From positions 1 through 39,148 of the forward strand of contig JAAXXG010000009.1 in NCBI GenBank assembly GCA_013334575.1: DNA of 39,148 nucleotides, written 5' to 3'. The notes beneath the pieces are model-generated. The model ran no database searches, had not been told where the DNA came from, and worked only from the letters and a program-made list of their open reading frames with translations. The DNA comes from Candidatus Moraniibacteriota bacterium (GTDB lineage: Bacteria > Patescibacteriota > Minisyncoccia > Moranbacterales > UBA1568). Position numbers and translations under genes: made by a program. The number at the start of each line of letters is the position of its first letter. Position 1 is the first letter of the stretch. Positions 16,935 through 25,794 of this stretch are shown piece after piece.

Positions 16935-17485
16935 CACTTTTTCGTCTTCGAGGTGATCGCTCTCCGGAGCGCACGCATTTCGATCCTTCGAACCGCCGCG
17001 ACGGATTGTTCGCCAGTCATCGTAAGACGTTTCGCTTCGATAAGCGCGCGGGATGCCGCTTCGATGGCATCGAACCAGCGCTCCTGTCCGCGATAGAACA
17101 GATACTCGCAGACGGCGATCCGGAGCGGATCCCTTGCTCCGACCCGCTCAATCACATCCTGGCAGAGCGCGCCGACCTCGTACGCATGCTCGCGATATCC
17201 GAACTCGCCTTCCGGGAACATGATTATGCGCATCGACCGCTCGTCGGGAAACCGACGTTTGTCGACATGTTCTTCCAACGAGAATCCGATTTCTTTTCCA
17301 TACCGGAATTTCAACTCCTCGCCGTACCGTCGACAGAAGTCTCCGATAAAATCCCGGACGGCCATCGGGTGTGCGAATTCGGATCCCGAAGGGAATACCT
17401 GAAGCGTCACCGTCTCCGCTTTCACGCGCCGATTCCTCTTCACATTCACGTCCCGCTGAGGGCGGGAACGGCTTTTTCGTGCCAT
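16934..17485 (-). CDS. Hypothetical protein, apparent paralog of the 5549-6253 product
   Basis: Start at MARKSRSRPQRD with RBS AGGAGG; shared IMFPE and DAIEAASRALIE blocks. Confidence 0.6.
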   Translation of the reverse strand: MARKSRSRPQRDVNVKRNRRVKAETVTLQVFPSGSEFAHPMAVRDFIGDFCRRYGEELKFRYGKEIGFSLEEHVDKRRFPDERSMRIIMFPEGEFGYREHAYEVGALCQDVIERVGARDPLRIAVCEYLFYRGQERWFDAIEAASRALIEAKRLTMTGEQSVAAVRRIEMRALRRAITSKTKK

Positions 17486-17617
17486 TTTCGCCTCCTGTGG
17501 TTGTGGACAAATGAGGGACTGCCTCTCCATCCTGGTTTTCAGTCAAAGAACCGTCCGACCGACTTTTCGGCAGACCACATATCTTACACGGAATGTACAT
17601 ATTGTCAAGGGTACCAA

Positions 17618-17641
17618 AAACCTCCCGCTTTCGGGAGGTTT
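17618..17641. terminator. Intrinsic terminator
   Basis: AAACCTCCCGCTTTCGGGAGGTTT. Confidence 0.75.
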
Positions 17642-17654
17642 GGCCATCACCGAC

Positions 17655-18347
17655 CTAGCGCATCTTTCCGACAAACCTTTGCAGGATGCTTGTATGTACT
17701 TCCGCAGCCCGTATCGCATTATCCGTTTCTTTCGCCCTTTCCTGTCTTTGCTTCTCCTGATCCGCTTCCCGCGACGCGAAATGCTCCTTCCGGTATGCCG
17801 ACAGGCCGAGATACGCCTTGCGATGCCTCATGTATTCCTTGAACGACTCATGCGCCCGTGATATGTCGACGTATGCGGGATCGCTCTCCGAAGTTCGCCC
17901 TTCTTGGTTCAACCGGATGATTTCACCCTTCACATGCTCCATGACCTGATCGAGAACCGCGCGTTCCGCTTCGCTTCCCGGCCCTGGAACGAGGCCACCT
18001 TCGCCGATACCGATACGGCCGCGCATATCTTCATACGCTTCCTGCATCCTTTGGCCGTGTTCGACAATCGCATCAGACAATTCCTCGTACGTCTTCGCCT
18101 TGAAATGCTCGTCTTCACCCTCGATAGCTTCCGTCGCCGCTTCGGACGGTTTCTCGTGGGAACGCCCGAGATATTCGTCGACCTTCCATCGTTCCTCCTC
18201 GGTCAACGGACGCATCCGACCGGCTCGTTTGTCGGACTCATCCGCATATACCGGTATATTGAGATGTACACGGGCCTGCTGTTCCTTGGCAAGCTCCAGG
18301 TCCAAGCCCGGCACCCCGCCGCCATCGATCCGTTTCTCATCCGTCAT
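17655..18347 (-). CDS. Hypothetical protein
   Basis: 230-aa charged, probably helical ORF followed by a terminator. Confidence 0.55.
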   Translation of the reverse strand: MTDEKRIDGGGVPGLDLELAKEQQARVHLNIPVYADESDKRAGRMRPLTEEERWKVDEYLGRSHEKPSEAATEAIEGEDEHFKAKTYEELSDAIVEHGQRMQEAYEDMRGRIGIGEGGLVPGPGSEAERAVLDQVMEHVKGEIIRLNQEGRTSESDPAYVDISRAHESFKEYMRHRKAYLGLSAYRKEHFASREADQEKQRQERAKETDNAIRAAEVHTSILQRFVGKMR

Positions 18348-18410
18348 ATCCGCGTGTAATAACGTTTATCACATCCAGTATACCACGCGGAACGCATGGT
18401 ACGCGGAGGG

Positions 18411-19676
18411 CTACCGCCCCATAACGGACAATTCCTCCAGGATCACCTTCCGATCATTCCACGGGATCTTTCGATCGCCGACCTGCATCATCTCCTCGGC
18501 GCCCTTGCCGGTCACCAGCATGATGTCGCCCGGCGCAAGCAGGGAAAGACCCTTCCGAATCGCCTCGCGACGATCGCGGATACGGAAGAGCGTCCGATCC
18601 CTTTCCCTGTTCCGGATTCCAGCCTCCACCTCGTCGAGAATCCGCTCCGGATCCTCGGTATACGGGTCCTCGTCGGTAAGGATGACGACATCGGCGACCG
18701 ACGAGACGATCTCGCCCATGATCGGCCGCTTGCCGCGATCCCGGTCGCCGCAGGCCCCGAAGACCGAGACGACCTTAGAACCGCCTTTCCGCATTGAGGA
18801 AACGAGATCGTACAGCTTGCCGAGCGCATCCGGCGTGACGGCGTAGTCGACGATGATATCGGCCCCGAGACCGTTCAGGATATGTTCCATCCGTCCCGGC
18901 ACGAGCGAGACCTCCGAAGCCGCACGGGCGCACGTTGCCACGGAAACTCCGGAGAGCGCTGCCGCGGCCGTCGCCGCGAGCGCATTCTCGACATTGAATC
19001 TGCCCGGAATATGCAGAACGAACTCCGTTTCACCGACCGAGAACCTCGATCCGGTCAACGAACACTCCAGCCGTTCCGCGAGGAAATCAGCCGCGGATTC
19101 GACCGTCGAATAGGTCGCCTTTCGTTTCGCTCCGGCAAGAAAATAGTCCGGCTCCCACATGTCGAGGTTCACGACCGCCGTACCCGCCCGATCGAACAGC
19201 CGACGCTTCGCGCGACGATACGCTTCCATGGTCCTGTGATAGTCGAGGTGCTCGCGCGTCACGTTCGTGATGACCGCGACGTCGAACCGGACACCGGAAA
19301 CCCGACCCTGATCGAGCGCGTGCGACGAGACCTCGAGCACGACATGAGTGCAGCCCGCGTCCTTCGCCTCGCGAAGGAATCTCTGTAGGGAATACCCGCC
19401 GAGCGTCGTGAATTTCGACGCGTTCACGGTCTCATGCCCGGCGATCCGGAACGCAATGGTCGAGGCGAGCGCGACGCGTTTCCCGTCCGCTTCGAGCATC
19501 CGCGCGAGGAAGTTCGCGGTCGTCGTCTTGCCGTCGGTCCCGGTGATCCCGACGATCGTCATCCCCTTCGCCGGGAATCCAAACAACGCGGCGGACAGCC
19601 AAGCCTCCGCGATATGCGCAAGATTCTTCATCGACTGTGGGACGATCTTCGAAAGATATTTCTTGAGGTATTTCAT
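18411..19676 (-). CDS. murE: Mur ligase family protein, MurE-like (UDP-N-acetylmuramyl tripeptide synthetase)
   Basis: GITGTDGKTTTANFLARML, VLEVSSHALDQGRV, ITNVTREHLDYHRTMEAYRRAKRRLF, VFGACGDRDRGKRPIMGEI, LVTGKGAEE. Confidence 0.9.
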   Translation of the reverse strand: MKYLKKYLSKIVPQSMKNLAHIAEAWLSAALFGFPAKGMTIVGITGTDGKTTTANFLARMLEADGKRVALASTIAFRIAGHETVNASKFTTLGGYSLQRFLREAKDAGCTHVVLEVSSHALDQGRVSGVRFDVAVITNVTREHLDYHRTMEAYRRAKRRLFDRAGTAVVNLDMWEPDYFLAGAKRKATYSTVESAADFLAERLECSLTGSRFSVGETEFVLHIPGRFNVENALAATAAAALSGVSVATCARAASEVSLVPGRMEHILNGLGADIIVDYAVTPDALGKLYDLVSSMRKGGSKVVSVFGACGDRDRGKRPIMGEIVSSVADVVILTDEDPYTEDPERILDEVEAGIRNRERDRTLFRIRDRREAIRKGLSLLAPGDIMLVTGKGAEEMMQVGDRKIPWNDRKVILEELSVMGR

Positions 19677-19692
19677 AATTATCGCAAAATTT

Positions 19693-20615
19693 GGATTCCG
19701 TCATCCGAAGCGCAATCGAAGAACCTTTCGAAAAACACCCTCTCTTCTTTTCGAGGCCGATTCCTCGACTCGAAGACCGCCCGAAATGACAGCTAATATG
19801 CGCTGCAATGCTTCTCCTTGTCATCCCGAGCCGAAGTCCGGCGCATGCCGGAGTAGCCGAGGGATCCGCGATACATACCGCTACCCTTTCTCCTGGCAGA
19901 TTCCTCCACTCGCAGGCTCGGTCGGAATGACAACGAAAAACTTACCGTTTGTCATCCCGAGCGTAGTCGAGGGATCTGCGAACGATACGCCGACATTCAC
20001 AATGTCGGATACAGGTCTTCCCAAGACGGATTCTCCTTTTCGATCAGGAATATTTTCTTCTCCCGCCGCCACTTCTTCAGCTGTTTTTCACGTTCAAGCG
20101 CGGAATAAACGTTCTCCGTCTGCTCATAATGCACCAGCCTATCGATATTGTACCGTTCCGTGAAGCCCGGCACAACCTTGTTCTTATGTTCCCAAATCCG
20201 CCGTTTCAAGTCGCCGGTCACGCCGATATACAGCGTCCTATTGACACTGGAAAGGATGTAAACGCAGAATGTTTTCATACATTCACGACGTAGTTTTTCA
20301 TCCCGAGCCGAAATCCGGCGCATGCCGGAGCAGCCGAGGGATCTGCTCTTGTCATCCCGGGCGTGGCTTTTGTCATCCCGAGCGTAGTCGAGGGATCTGC
20401 AATAAACGGAGGTGAATCATTTTATAAGGCAGATTCCTCCACTCGCGGACTCGGTCGGAATGACAGCAACAGGCTTTTTGTTTTTCATCCGCGTGGCTTT
20501 TGTCATCCCGAGCCGAAATCCGGCGCATGCCGGAGCAGCCGAGGGATCTGCAATAAACGGAGGTGAATCATTTTATAAGGCAGATTCCTCCACTCGCGGA
20601 TTCGGTCGGAATGAC
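19693..20615. repeat. Cluster of interspersed repeats with arms TCATCCCGAG...GAGGGATCTGC and GCAGATTCCTCCACTCG...CGGTCGGAATGAC
   Basis: Arms recur near 19697, 19758, 19819-19932, 19950-19980, 20299-20345, 20361-20464 and 20491-20615; a related single arm lies at 23289-23325. Confidence 0.85.
19997..20278 (-). CDS. GIY-YIG nuclease superfamily protein
   Basis: MKTFCVYILSSVNRTLYIGVTGDLKRRIWEHKNKVVPGFTERYNIDRLVHYE...ALEREKQLKKWRREKK. Confidence 0.92.
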   Translation of the reverse strand: MKTFCVYILSSVNRTLYIGVTGDLKRRIWEHKNKVVPGFTERYNIDRLVHYEQTENVYSALEREKQLKKWRREKKIFLIEKENPSWEDLYPTL

Positions 20616-20638
20616 CATAACGGGAAGGCGCTCCTTCA

Positions 20639-21709
20639 TCAAGTCAGACCTTTTGCCTTCCGTATCATCCTATATGCCAAGTACCTCACGGGTGACAGGA
20701 CGATATCGTACGCGCCGGGAAAGACCGTCGCGGACGTCTTCGGCGAGAAACCGGTCTTGAAGCGCGTGATACCGAGCCATTTCCCCTCGCCACGCTCCAG
20801 TTCCGCCATATTGACGCCGCCGAAGTCGTATCGGGCACATCCGCGCCGCTTCGCCTCGAGCATCGCCTCCCACTGCAGAAGAAACGGGGCCATGTCCGAC
20901 CGATGCCGGTCGTCCGACCCGCCGTGAAGATACGTCGCCGTATCTCCATGAAACACGACCAGGTTCGCCGCGACGATCTCACCGTCTTTCTCGGCTGCGA
21001 AGATCTTCCCGTCATCGCCGAGAAGCGTTTCGCACATCGCCTCGTAGTACGCTCTCGGATGCGGAACGATCCCTTTGCGGTCCGCGGTGCCGGTCACGAG
21101 CCGGATGAACGCCTCGACATGTTCCGGGTCCGTGGAAACGATAACCCGGACTCCGCGCTTCCGCGCGACGCCGATATTATACCGGGTCTTCGGCTTCATC
21201 GCCGCGAGCAGTTCCTCTTCGGAAAGCGAAAGATCGACCACGAAGGTCTCGCGCGGCTGCATATCGTGCGGCGCCTTCACGATCCGATATCCCGCCAAAA
21301 CCTCACGTATTTCCGCAAGCGCCGCTTCCGTTTCCGGTTCGATCCGGATCCATCCCGCACGAGCCGTCCTCGCCTTCTCGAGAAGCTCCTCCGACGCTTC
21401 CCGCATGATTCCTGATTCCCGATCAGAGCTCTCGTTCCCCGTGTTCATCCGGTTATCGGGATATGATAATCGGGTGCTGTTTCGAAATCCGTCCCCGTTG
21501 TCTGTTTTTTGTTGATTGGCATATGTCCTCGGCCCTCGCGGCACGTACAGGTACTTCCCGACGACCGGTAAAGCATGAACGATACCGTTCGCCGACCAGT
21601 CGGGGTCGCCAAGCCGGACGACCGGATGCCCGGCCGCTTCCTGAAACCGAATCCACTCCTCCGATTGGAGAAGTTCGTCGGATTGATTTTCAGTCAAAGA
21701 GGTATTCAT
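20639..21709 (-). CDS. FemAB/FemX-family peptidoglycan aminoacyltransferase
   Basis: MKPKTRYNIGVARKRGV, FIRLVTGTADRKGI, AANLVVFHGDTATYLHGGSDDRHR, GCARYDFGGVN. Start at MNTSLTENQ. Confidence 0.85.
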   Translation of the reverse strand: MNTSLTENQSDELLQSEEWIRFQEAAGHPVVRLGDPDWSANGIVHALPVVGKYLYVPRGPRTYANQQKTDNGDGFRNSTRLSYPDNRMNTGNESSDRESGIMREASEELLEKARTARAGWIRIEPETEAALAEIREVLAGYRIVKAPHDMQPRETFVVDLSLSEEELLAAMKPKTRYNIGVARKRGVRVIVSTDPEHVEAFIRLVTGTADRKGIVPHPRAYYEAMCETLLGDDGKIFAAEKDGEIVAANLVVFHGDTATYLHGGSDDRHRSDMAPFLLQWEAMLEAKRRGCARYDFGGVNMAELERGEGKWLGITRFKTGFSPKTSATVFPGAYDIVLSPVRYLAYRMIRKAKGLT

Positions 21710-21942
21710 CTTTTCTTTCTCAGAACGGACCTCCGTATTGCCGCGCCATTGAAAGCCTAAACTCACAATGATGGGTGCAAACGTTTTCGTATTTCAAAAC
21801 TCCTGTCCGCATACGAATCCGCCTCCGCGAGACCGGGTCTTCGAGGGCGTGGCGGTCCAGGACTTCTTGCCCCTGGATTGCTTCGGTCGAAGACTCCCTC
21901 GCAAAGACTCGGTGTTGTCAGTTGTGAGTTGTAAGTCATCCC

Positions 21943-22515
21943 TTACTTCTTCCCGAGCAGCCGCAACGCCGCACGGACCTTCTCGCCGACATCCTTGGTC
22001 TCCGGAGGAACGGCCTTGAGCGCGTCGCGAGCCTCGGCGACCTTGTACCCGAGCGACAGGAGCGCCTCTATCGCCTCGCCGTCCGCGCTCGTCGCACGGG
22101 CGCCCGTTCCGGTCGGCGCCGATACCTTGTTCTGCAGCTCGATGATGACACGCTCGGCCGTCTTTTTACCGACTCCGGACACCTGTGTGAGAAGTGACGG
22201 ATCCCGATTCACGATCGCGGCGCGTATCGTGTCGGTATCAGCGATCGAAAGGATGCCGAGCGCCGCCTTGGGTCCGATGCCGGAAACCGAGATGAGCGAT
22301 TCGAATATGGAAAGCTCGTCCTCCGACAGGAAGCCGTAGAGCGCGAGCGTATCCTCGCGGACATAGGTATGGATATGGAAGGAGACTTCTTCGACACCGG
22401 CGACCTTGCCGAGAACGTAAGCCGAGGTCTGAACCCGATACCCGACGCCGGACACGTCGACGATGACGGCCCCGCTGCGGATGCCAAGATTTTTTCCCGA
22501 AAGTCGTGCGATCAT
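21943..22515 (-). CDS. ruvA: Holliday junction branch migration protein RuvA
   Basis: MIARLSGKNLG...VIVDVSGVGYRVQTS, FESLISVSGIGPKAALGILS, QVSGVGKKTAERVIIELQ. The longer ORF (to 22884) runs into repeat DNA. Confidence 0.93.
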   Translation of the reverse strand: MIARLSGKNLGIRSGAVIVDVSGVGYRVQTSAYVLGKVAGVEEVSFHIHTYVREDTLALYGFLSEDELSIFESLISVSGIGPKAALGILSIADTDTIRAAIVNRDPSLLTQVSGVGKKTAERVIIELQNKVSAPTGTGARATSADGEAIEALLSLGYKVAEARDALKAVPPETKDVGEKVRAALRLLGKK

Positions 22516-22539
22516 ACGATAGGCAGTCTCTTTTTTCCT

Positions 22540-22735
22540 GTCATTCCCGCGAAGGCGGGAATCCTCGCCGTCTCCGCTCCGACGCGCCCCTCCGCTACCC
22601 GGAAATCCCTTCCATGATAGCGGAAATCGCGGAATACCGCCAAGAATCGACAAACAAACCCTCTTGTCATTCCCGCGAAGACAGGAATCCAAGCCGCTTC
22701 GATAGATCGAAGATTCCCGCCTTCGCGGGAATGAC
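22540..22735. repeat. Interspersed inverted repeats GTCATTCCCGCGAAGGCGGGAATC
   Basis: Single arm at 22540-22563 and a two-armed copy at 22666-22735; same family as 27979-28049. Confidence 0.85.
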
Positions 22736-22816
22736 ACGTAATTCAGTGTTATTTCCCTTATTCCCGGCAATGCCACTTGCCAGGCCGGGAAAACCGTGAT
22801 ACAAAGGATTCGACCC

Positions 22817-22978
22817 AGAACCTGTCCCAAAAGTCTCTTTCGTAGCGAGACTCGGAGGTTTCGAGCGAAAAACATGAAGGTCAAGGAGAGCTATCCGGAG
22901 GATAACGCGACGAGACCCGAATGTTTTGCAGCCGAAAGTTCCGTGTCGTAGCGGAAAAGGGCTTTCGGGATAGGTTCT
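22817..22978. mobile_element. 162-bp fold-back (MITE-like) element
   Basis: Ends AGAACCTGTCCCAAAAG and CTTTCGGGATAGGTTCT are near-perfect inverted repeats; imperfect dyad symmetry continues through the interior. Confidence 0.55.
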
Positions 22979-23008
22979 AAAAGGTCGTTTTTTCATCAAA
23001 CGAAGACT

Positions 23009-23278
23009 ATGCCGATCAAGAAGAACGCCAAGAAGTACATGCGCGTCACCGAAAAGAAGACCGCGCGCAACAAAGCCGTGAAGGGAGTCCTGAAAGGCGC
23101 CGTAAAGGCGGCCCGCGAAGCGATCGTCGCCGGATCGGTCGACACCGCCAAGGAGTCGTTCAAGAAGGCGCAGAAAGCCATCGACAAGGCGGTCGCGAAG
23201 GGCATCATGAAGAAGAATACCGCCGCCCGCCGCAAGTCCCGTCTCAACTCCGCCATCAAGAAGGTCGCCGCGAAGTAG
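23009..23278 (+). CDS. rpsT: 30S ribosomal protein S20
   Basis: MPIKKNAKKYMRVTEKKTARNKAVKG...IDKAVAKGIMKKNTAARRKSRLNSAIKK. Confidence 0.93.
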   Translation: MPIKKNAKKYMRVTEKKTARNKAVKGVLKGAVKAAREAIVAGSVDTAKESFKKAQKAIDKAVAKGIMKKNTAARRKSRLNSAIKKVAAK

Positions 23279-23369
23279 TCATCTGCATTGTCATCCCGAG
23301 CGAGTCGGCGAGCCGAGGGAACTGCCGGCCTCCGCATGAAGTATCTTTTCGACAGATTCCGACCAGAAG

Positions 23370-23396
23370 AAAACCCCGCCATTCGGTGGGGTTTTT
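23370..23396 (+). terminator. Intrinsic terminator
   Basis: AAAACCCCGCCATTCGGTGGGGTTTTT. Confidence 0.7.
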
Positions 23397-23469
23397 GTTT
23401 CAAATACGATACCGTACGTCACCAAAGAGAAAAGCTTTTCTTGGCTATTGGCAAATCCCGACAAATATG

Positions 23470-23498
23470 AAAACGGCGAAGAGTTTCTCCGCCGTTTT
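23470..23498 (-). terminator. Intrinsic terminator at end of the radical-SAM cluster
   Basis: AAAACGGCG...CGCCGTTTT. Confidence 0.7.
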
Positions 23499-23515
23499 GT
23501 TGATACCTACATAGA

Positions 23516-24847
23516 TCAGATTCTCTGGGAATGATCGTTTATCTCCCGCATCTCGGCTCTGAGCTCCTGAGCCAGGATACCATCAAGATATGCGGGAGGC
23601 ACCGTATACAGAAGGCGCTCCCACGGCTCATCAGGGTATTTTTCTCTCCAGAATGGAAACAATTCCGATCCAGGGACAGGGGAATTGAAGAAGACATTTA
23701 CAACAATCCCCGCCTCTTTCAGCTCCTTCGCGAAGCGGATCGTCTCCCGAATGGAACTTTCCTTCTCCAGAACAAGCACGCCGGACGTGTCGAATGCAGC
23801 TATGCCGATCTGAAGAAACGCCTCCAGCTGCAATCTGCCTTCCTTATATGCCCCGAACTTACGGAGCAATTCCAGACATTCGTCATGTCGATGTGGCTTC
23901 CGGATCAGACGAAGCGACTCATCGGAAGCGCTCTCGAACGGCAAGCCAATCCTGACATATGTACCGCCACGAAGCGCCTCTTCCAGCCAACCGAGAAACA
24001 AGGGATTGCGCATGCTCCGAACGGTCAGCCCGTTCGGAAACTCGACCCCTTCGAAGCCTAAATCGATTATCTGTCCGAGAAGAGATACCTTAGACCGGAC
24101 ATCCGCTTCCGCCCAGCCGAGAAAGTTGTCATCCTCTAACTGAAGGCAGCGGACCCCGGAACATCGTAACGCCAGCATCTCTTTCATGACCGACGACCCT
24201 GACCGTTCCCGGCGAATCATATTCCTACTCGGACAGAAAAGACATGTCCCGCCACATCCGACCGACGTCGTTATCTGACCCGCCGGCTCCACGATCGGCC
24301 GACCGGAATGAAAACGGCCGATTTCCCGATAGCGTTCGGAATACCCGGAAAATATCTCCCGATCAGGAAGGGTATCGATCGAATAGGATCGCCATGGGAG
24401 ACTGACATTCATCGGACTTCCGAATGAGAGCGCCGTACTGATTTCACACTTACGCAATGATGGCGGCAGATACTTCCGCGGGACGGTAGCGATACCGGGT
24501 CCGCCGAGAATTATTCTCAAAGCCATCTTTTCTCGAGATAACAAATCGACAAGCCGTTCCGCCACACCGAGTTCGGCCGACACTCCAACGTGTATCCCGA
24601 GAATTTCCGGCGACCGGAGACGGATCCGTTCGACAAGTTCGGAAAGGGGCAATCCGAAAGAAAACCAGCTAGCATCCTTTACATGATGTTCCAGCAGAAC
24701 AGAGCCATGTTCCACCCGGGCGTCGAGATATTCCACCCGGCATTCGAGATATGCGGATAGATATGCCGCCCAGTGCGGCGGATATATGCGGATCTGGTCG
24801 GAGCCCGATATGACCGGAATATCGATCAGTAACAGTTTTGTATTCAT
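23516..24847 (-). CDS. Radical SAM protein with N-terminal B12-binding-like region
   Basis: TTSVGCGGTCLFCPSRNM (CxxxCxxC) and upstream ILGIHVGVSAELGVAERLVDLL...ILGGPGIATVPRKYL. Confidence 0.85.
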   Translation of the reverse strand: MNTKLLLIDIPVISGSDQIRIYPPHWAAYLSAYLECRVEYLDARVEHGSVLLEHHVKDASWFSFGLPLSELVERIRLRSPEILGIHVGVSAELGVAERLVDLLSREKMALRIILGGPGIATVPRKYLPPSLRKCEISTALSFGSPMNVSLPWRSYSIDTLPDREIFSGYSERYREIGRFHSGRPIVEPAGQITTSVGCGGTCLFCPSRNMIRRERSGSSVMKEMLALRCSGVRCLQLEDDNFLGWAEADVRSKVSLLGQIIDLGFEGVEFPNGLTVRSMRNPLFLGWLEEALRGGTYVRIGLPFESASDESLRLIRKPHRHDECLELLRKFGAYKEGRLQLEAFLQIGIAAFDTSGVLVLEKESSIRETIRFAKELKEAGIVVNVFFNSPVPGSELFPFWREKYPDEPWERLLYTVPPAYLDGILAQELRAEMREINDHSQRI

Positions 24848-24908
24848 GTTCTGAAGATGTTTCGACGCGACCCGACGGTTACCGGATCACGTCATCGTTT
24901 CAAAAGAC

Positions 24909-25553
24909 TCATCTGATAGCCGTTACGAGATATCCGATCGGGGTCGGACTGACGATCTCGTACCGGGAAAACGAAGCGGACTGGAACAGTTGCGTGAGCT
25001 CCCGATAGGTGAATCGTCGCGAATACAGGCCGGCTTCCAGATAAACCTCGTTTCCGGTCTCCTTCCTGATCGCGAGTCCGAGCCGCGCATAGTTCGCGAC
25101 CTGTGCCGAACGCGCCCGCTCGGAATACACGCTTACCAGGATCCGCCCTCCAAGCCGACAGACGCGGAACATCTCGCGAAGCACGTCCCGCTCGATACCG
25201 GGCATATTGCTCATCGTATGATTAAGACAAAGCACCGTATCGAAAGACTCGTCAGGAAAACGGAGCGCATCGGCACGCATGAGATACGTCTCAACCGCTC
25301 TCCCGCGCAGCCGTTCCCGCGCCTTCCGAAGCGCCAAGCGACTGAAATCGATACCGACGATGCGACTAGCTCCGTGAAGCATTTCCAGGATACGACCATC
25401 GCCGCAACCGACTTCCAGCGTATCGCCGAATGAGCCGCTTCGCGAGCGTATCATCCCGTCCTCCTGTTCAACGCACTCCGCGATGGCGGCGGGCGGACCC
25501 GAAAGCATCGACCCGAAATCGAAGGTCTCGTAGAATTTTCTGACATCATTCAT
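24909..25553 (-). CDS. Class I SAM-dependent methyltransferase
   Basis: LEVGCGDGRILEML, IVGIDFSRLALRKARERL, RADALRFPDESFDTVLCLNHTMSN; RBS GGAGG. Confidence 0.9.
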   Translation of the reverse strand: MNDVRKFYETFDFGSMLSGPPAAIAECVEQEDGMIRSRSGSFGDTLEVGCGDGRILEMLHGASRIVGIDFSRLALRKARERLRGRAVETYLMRADALRFPDESFDTVLCLNHTMSNMPGIERDVLREMFRVCRLGGRILVSVYSERARSAQVANYARLGLAIRKETGNEVYLEAGLYSRRFTYRELTQLFQSASFSRYEIVSPTPIGYLVTAIR

Positions 25554-25572
25554 GTTGTCCTCCGAAAAAAGA

Positions 25573-25598
25573 GGAGCGGCCTCCGATGGATCCGCTCC
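25573..25598. terminator. Terminator/attenuator-like hairpin downstream of the small peptide ORF
   Basis: GGAGCGG...CCGCTCC with an A run on the left and a T run on the right. Confidence 0.65.
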
Positions 25599-25621
25599 GT
25601 TTTCGTTTTTTTGGTAATCGC

Positions 25622-25780
25622 TTATCGCTGCGTCTCTACGGCGATCGTGGAGACATACATCGAGTAGACGCCTTCGGTGGGATTACCGGAAAGCATCCGC
25701 CTGACCCGCCTTGCAAGACGGCGTTCGCGTTGCCTGCGTTCGGTCGGGTGTAACCGCGACACGGTTATCATGATGATCAT
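25622..25780 (-). CDS. 52-aa peptide, candidate substrate/precursor of the adjacent radical SAM enzymes
   Basis: MIIMITVSRLHPTERRQRERRLARRVRRMLSGNPTEGVYSMYVSTIAVETQR; AAGGAGG five nt before ATG; 15 nt downstream of the rSAM stop. Confidence 0.6.
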   Translation of the reverse strand: MIIMITVSRLHPTERRQRERRLARRVRRMLSGNPTEGVYSMYVSTIAVETQR

Positions 25781-25794
25781 CCCTGCCTCCTTGT

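Noticed and set aside
22516-22884. N-terminal extension of the ruvA ORF
   Set aside because: Encodes the typical translation of the CATTCCCGCGAAGG repeat; canonical RuvA starts at MIARLSG (22515).
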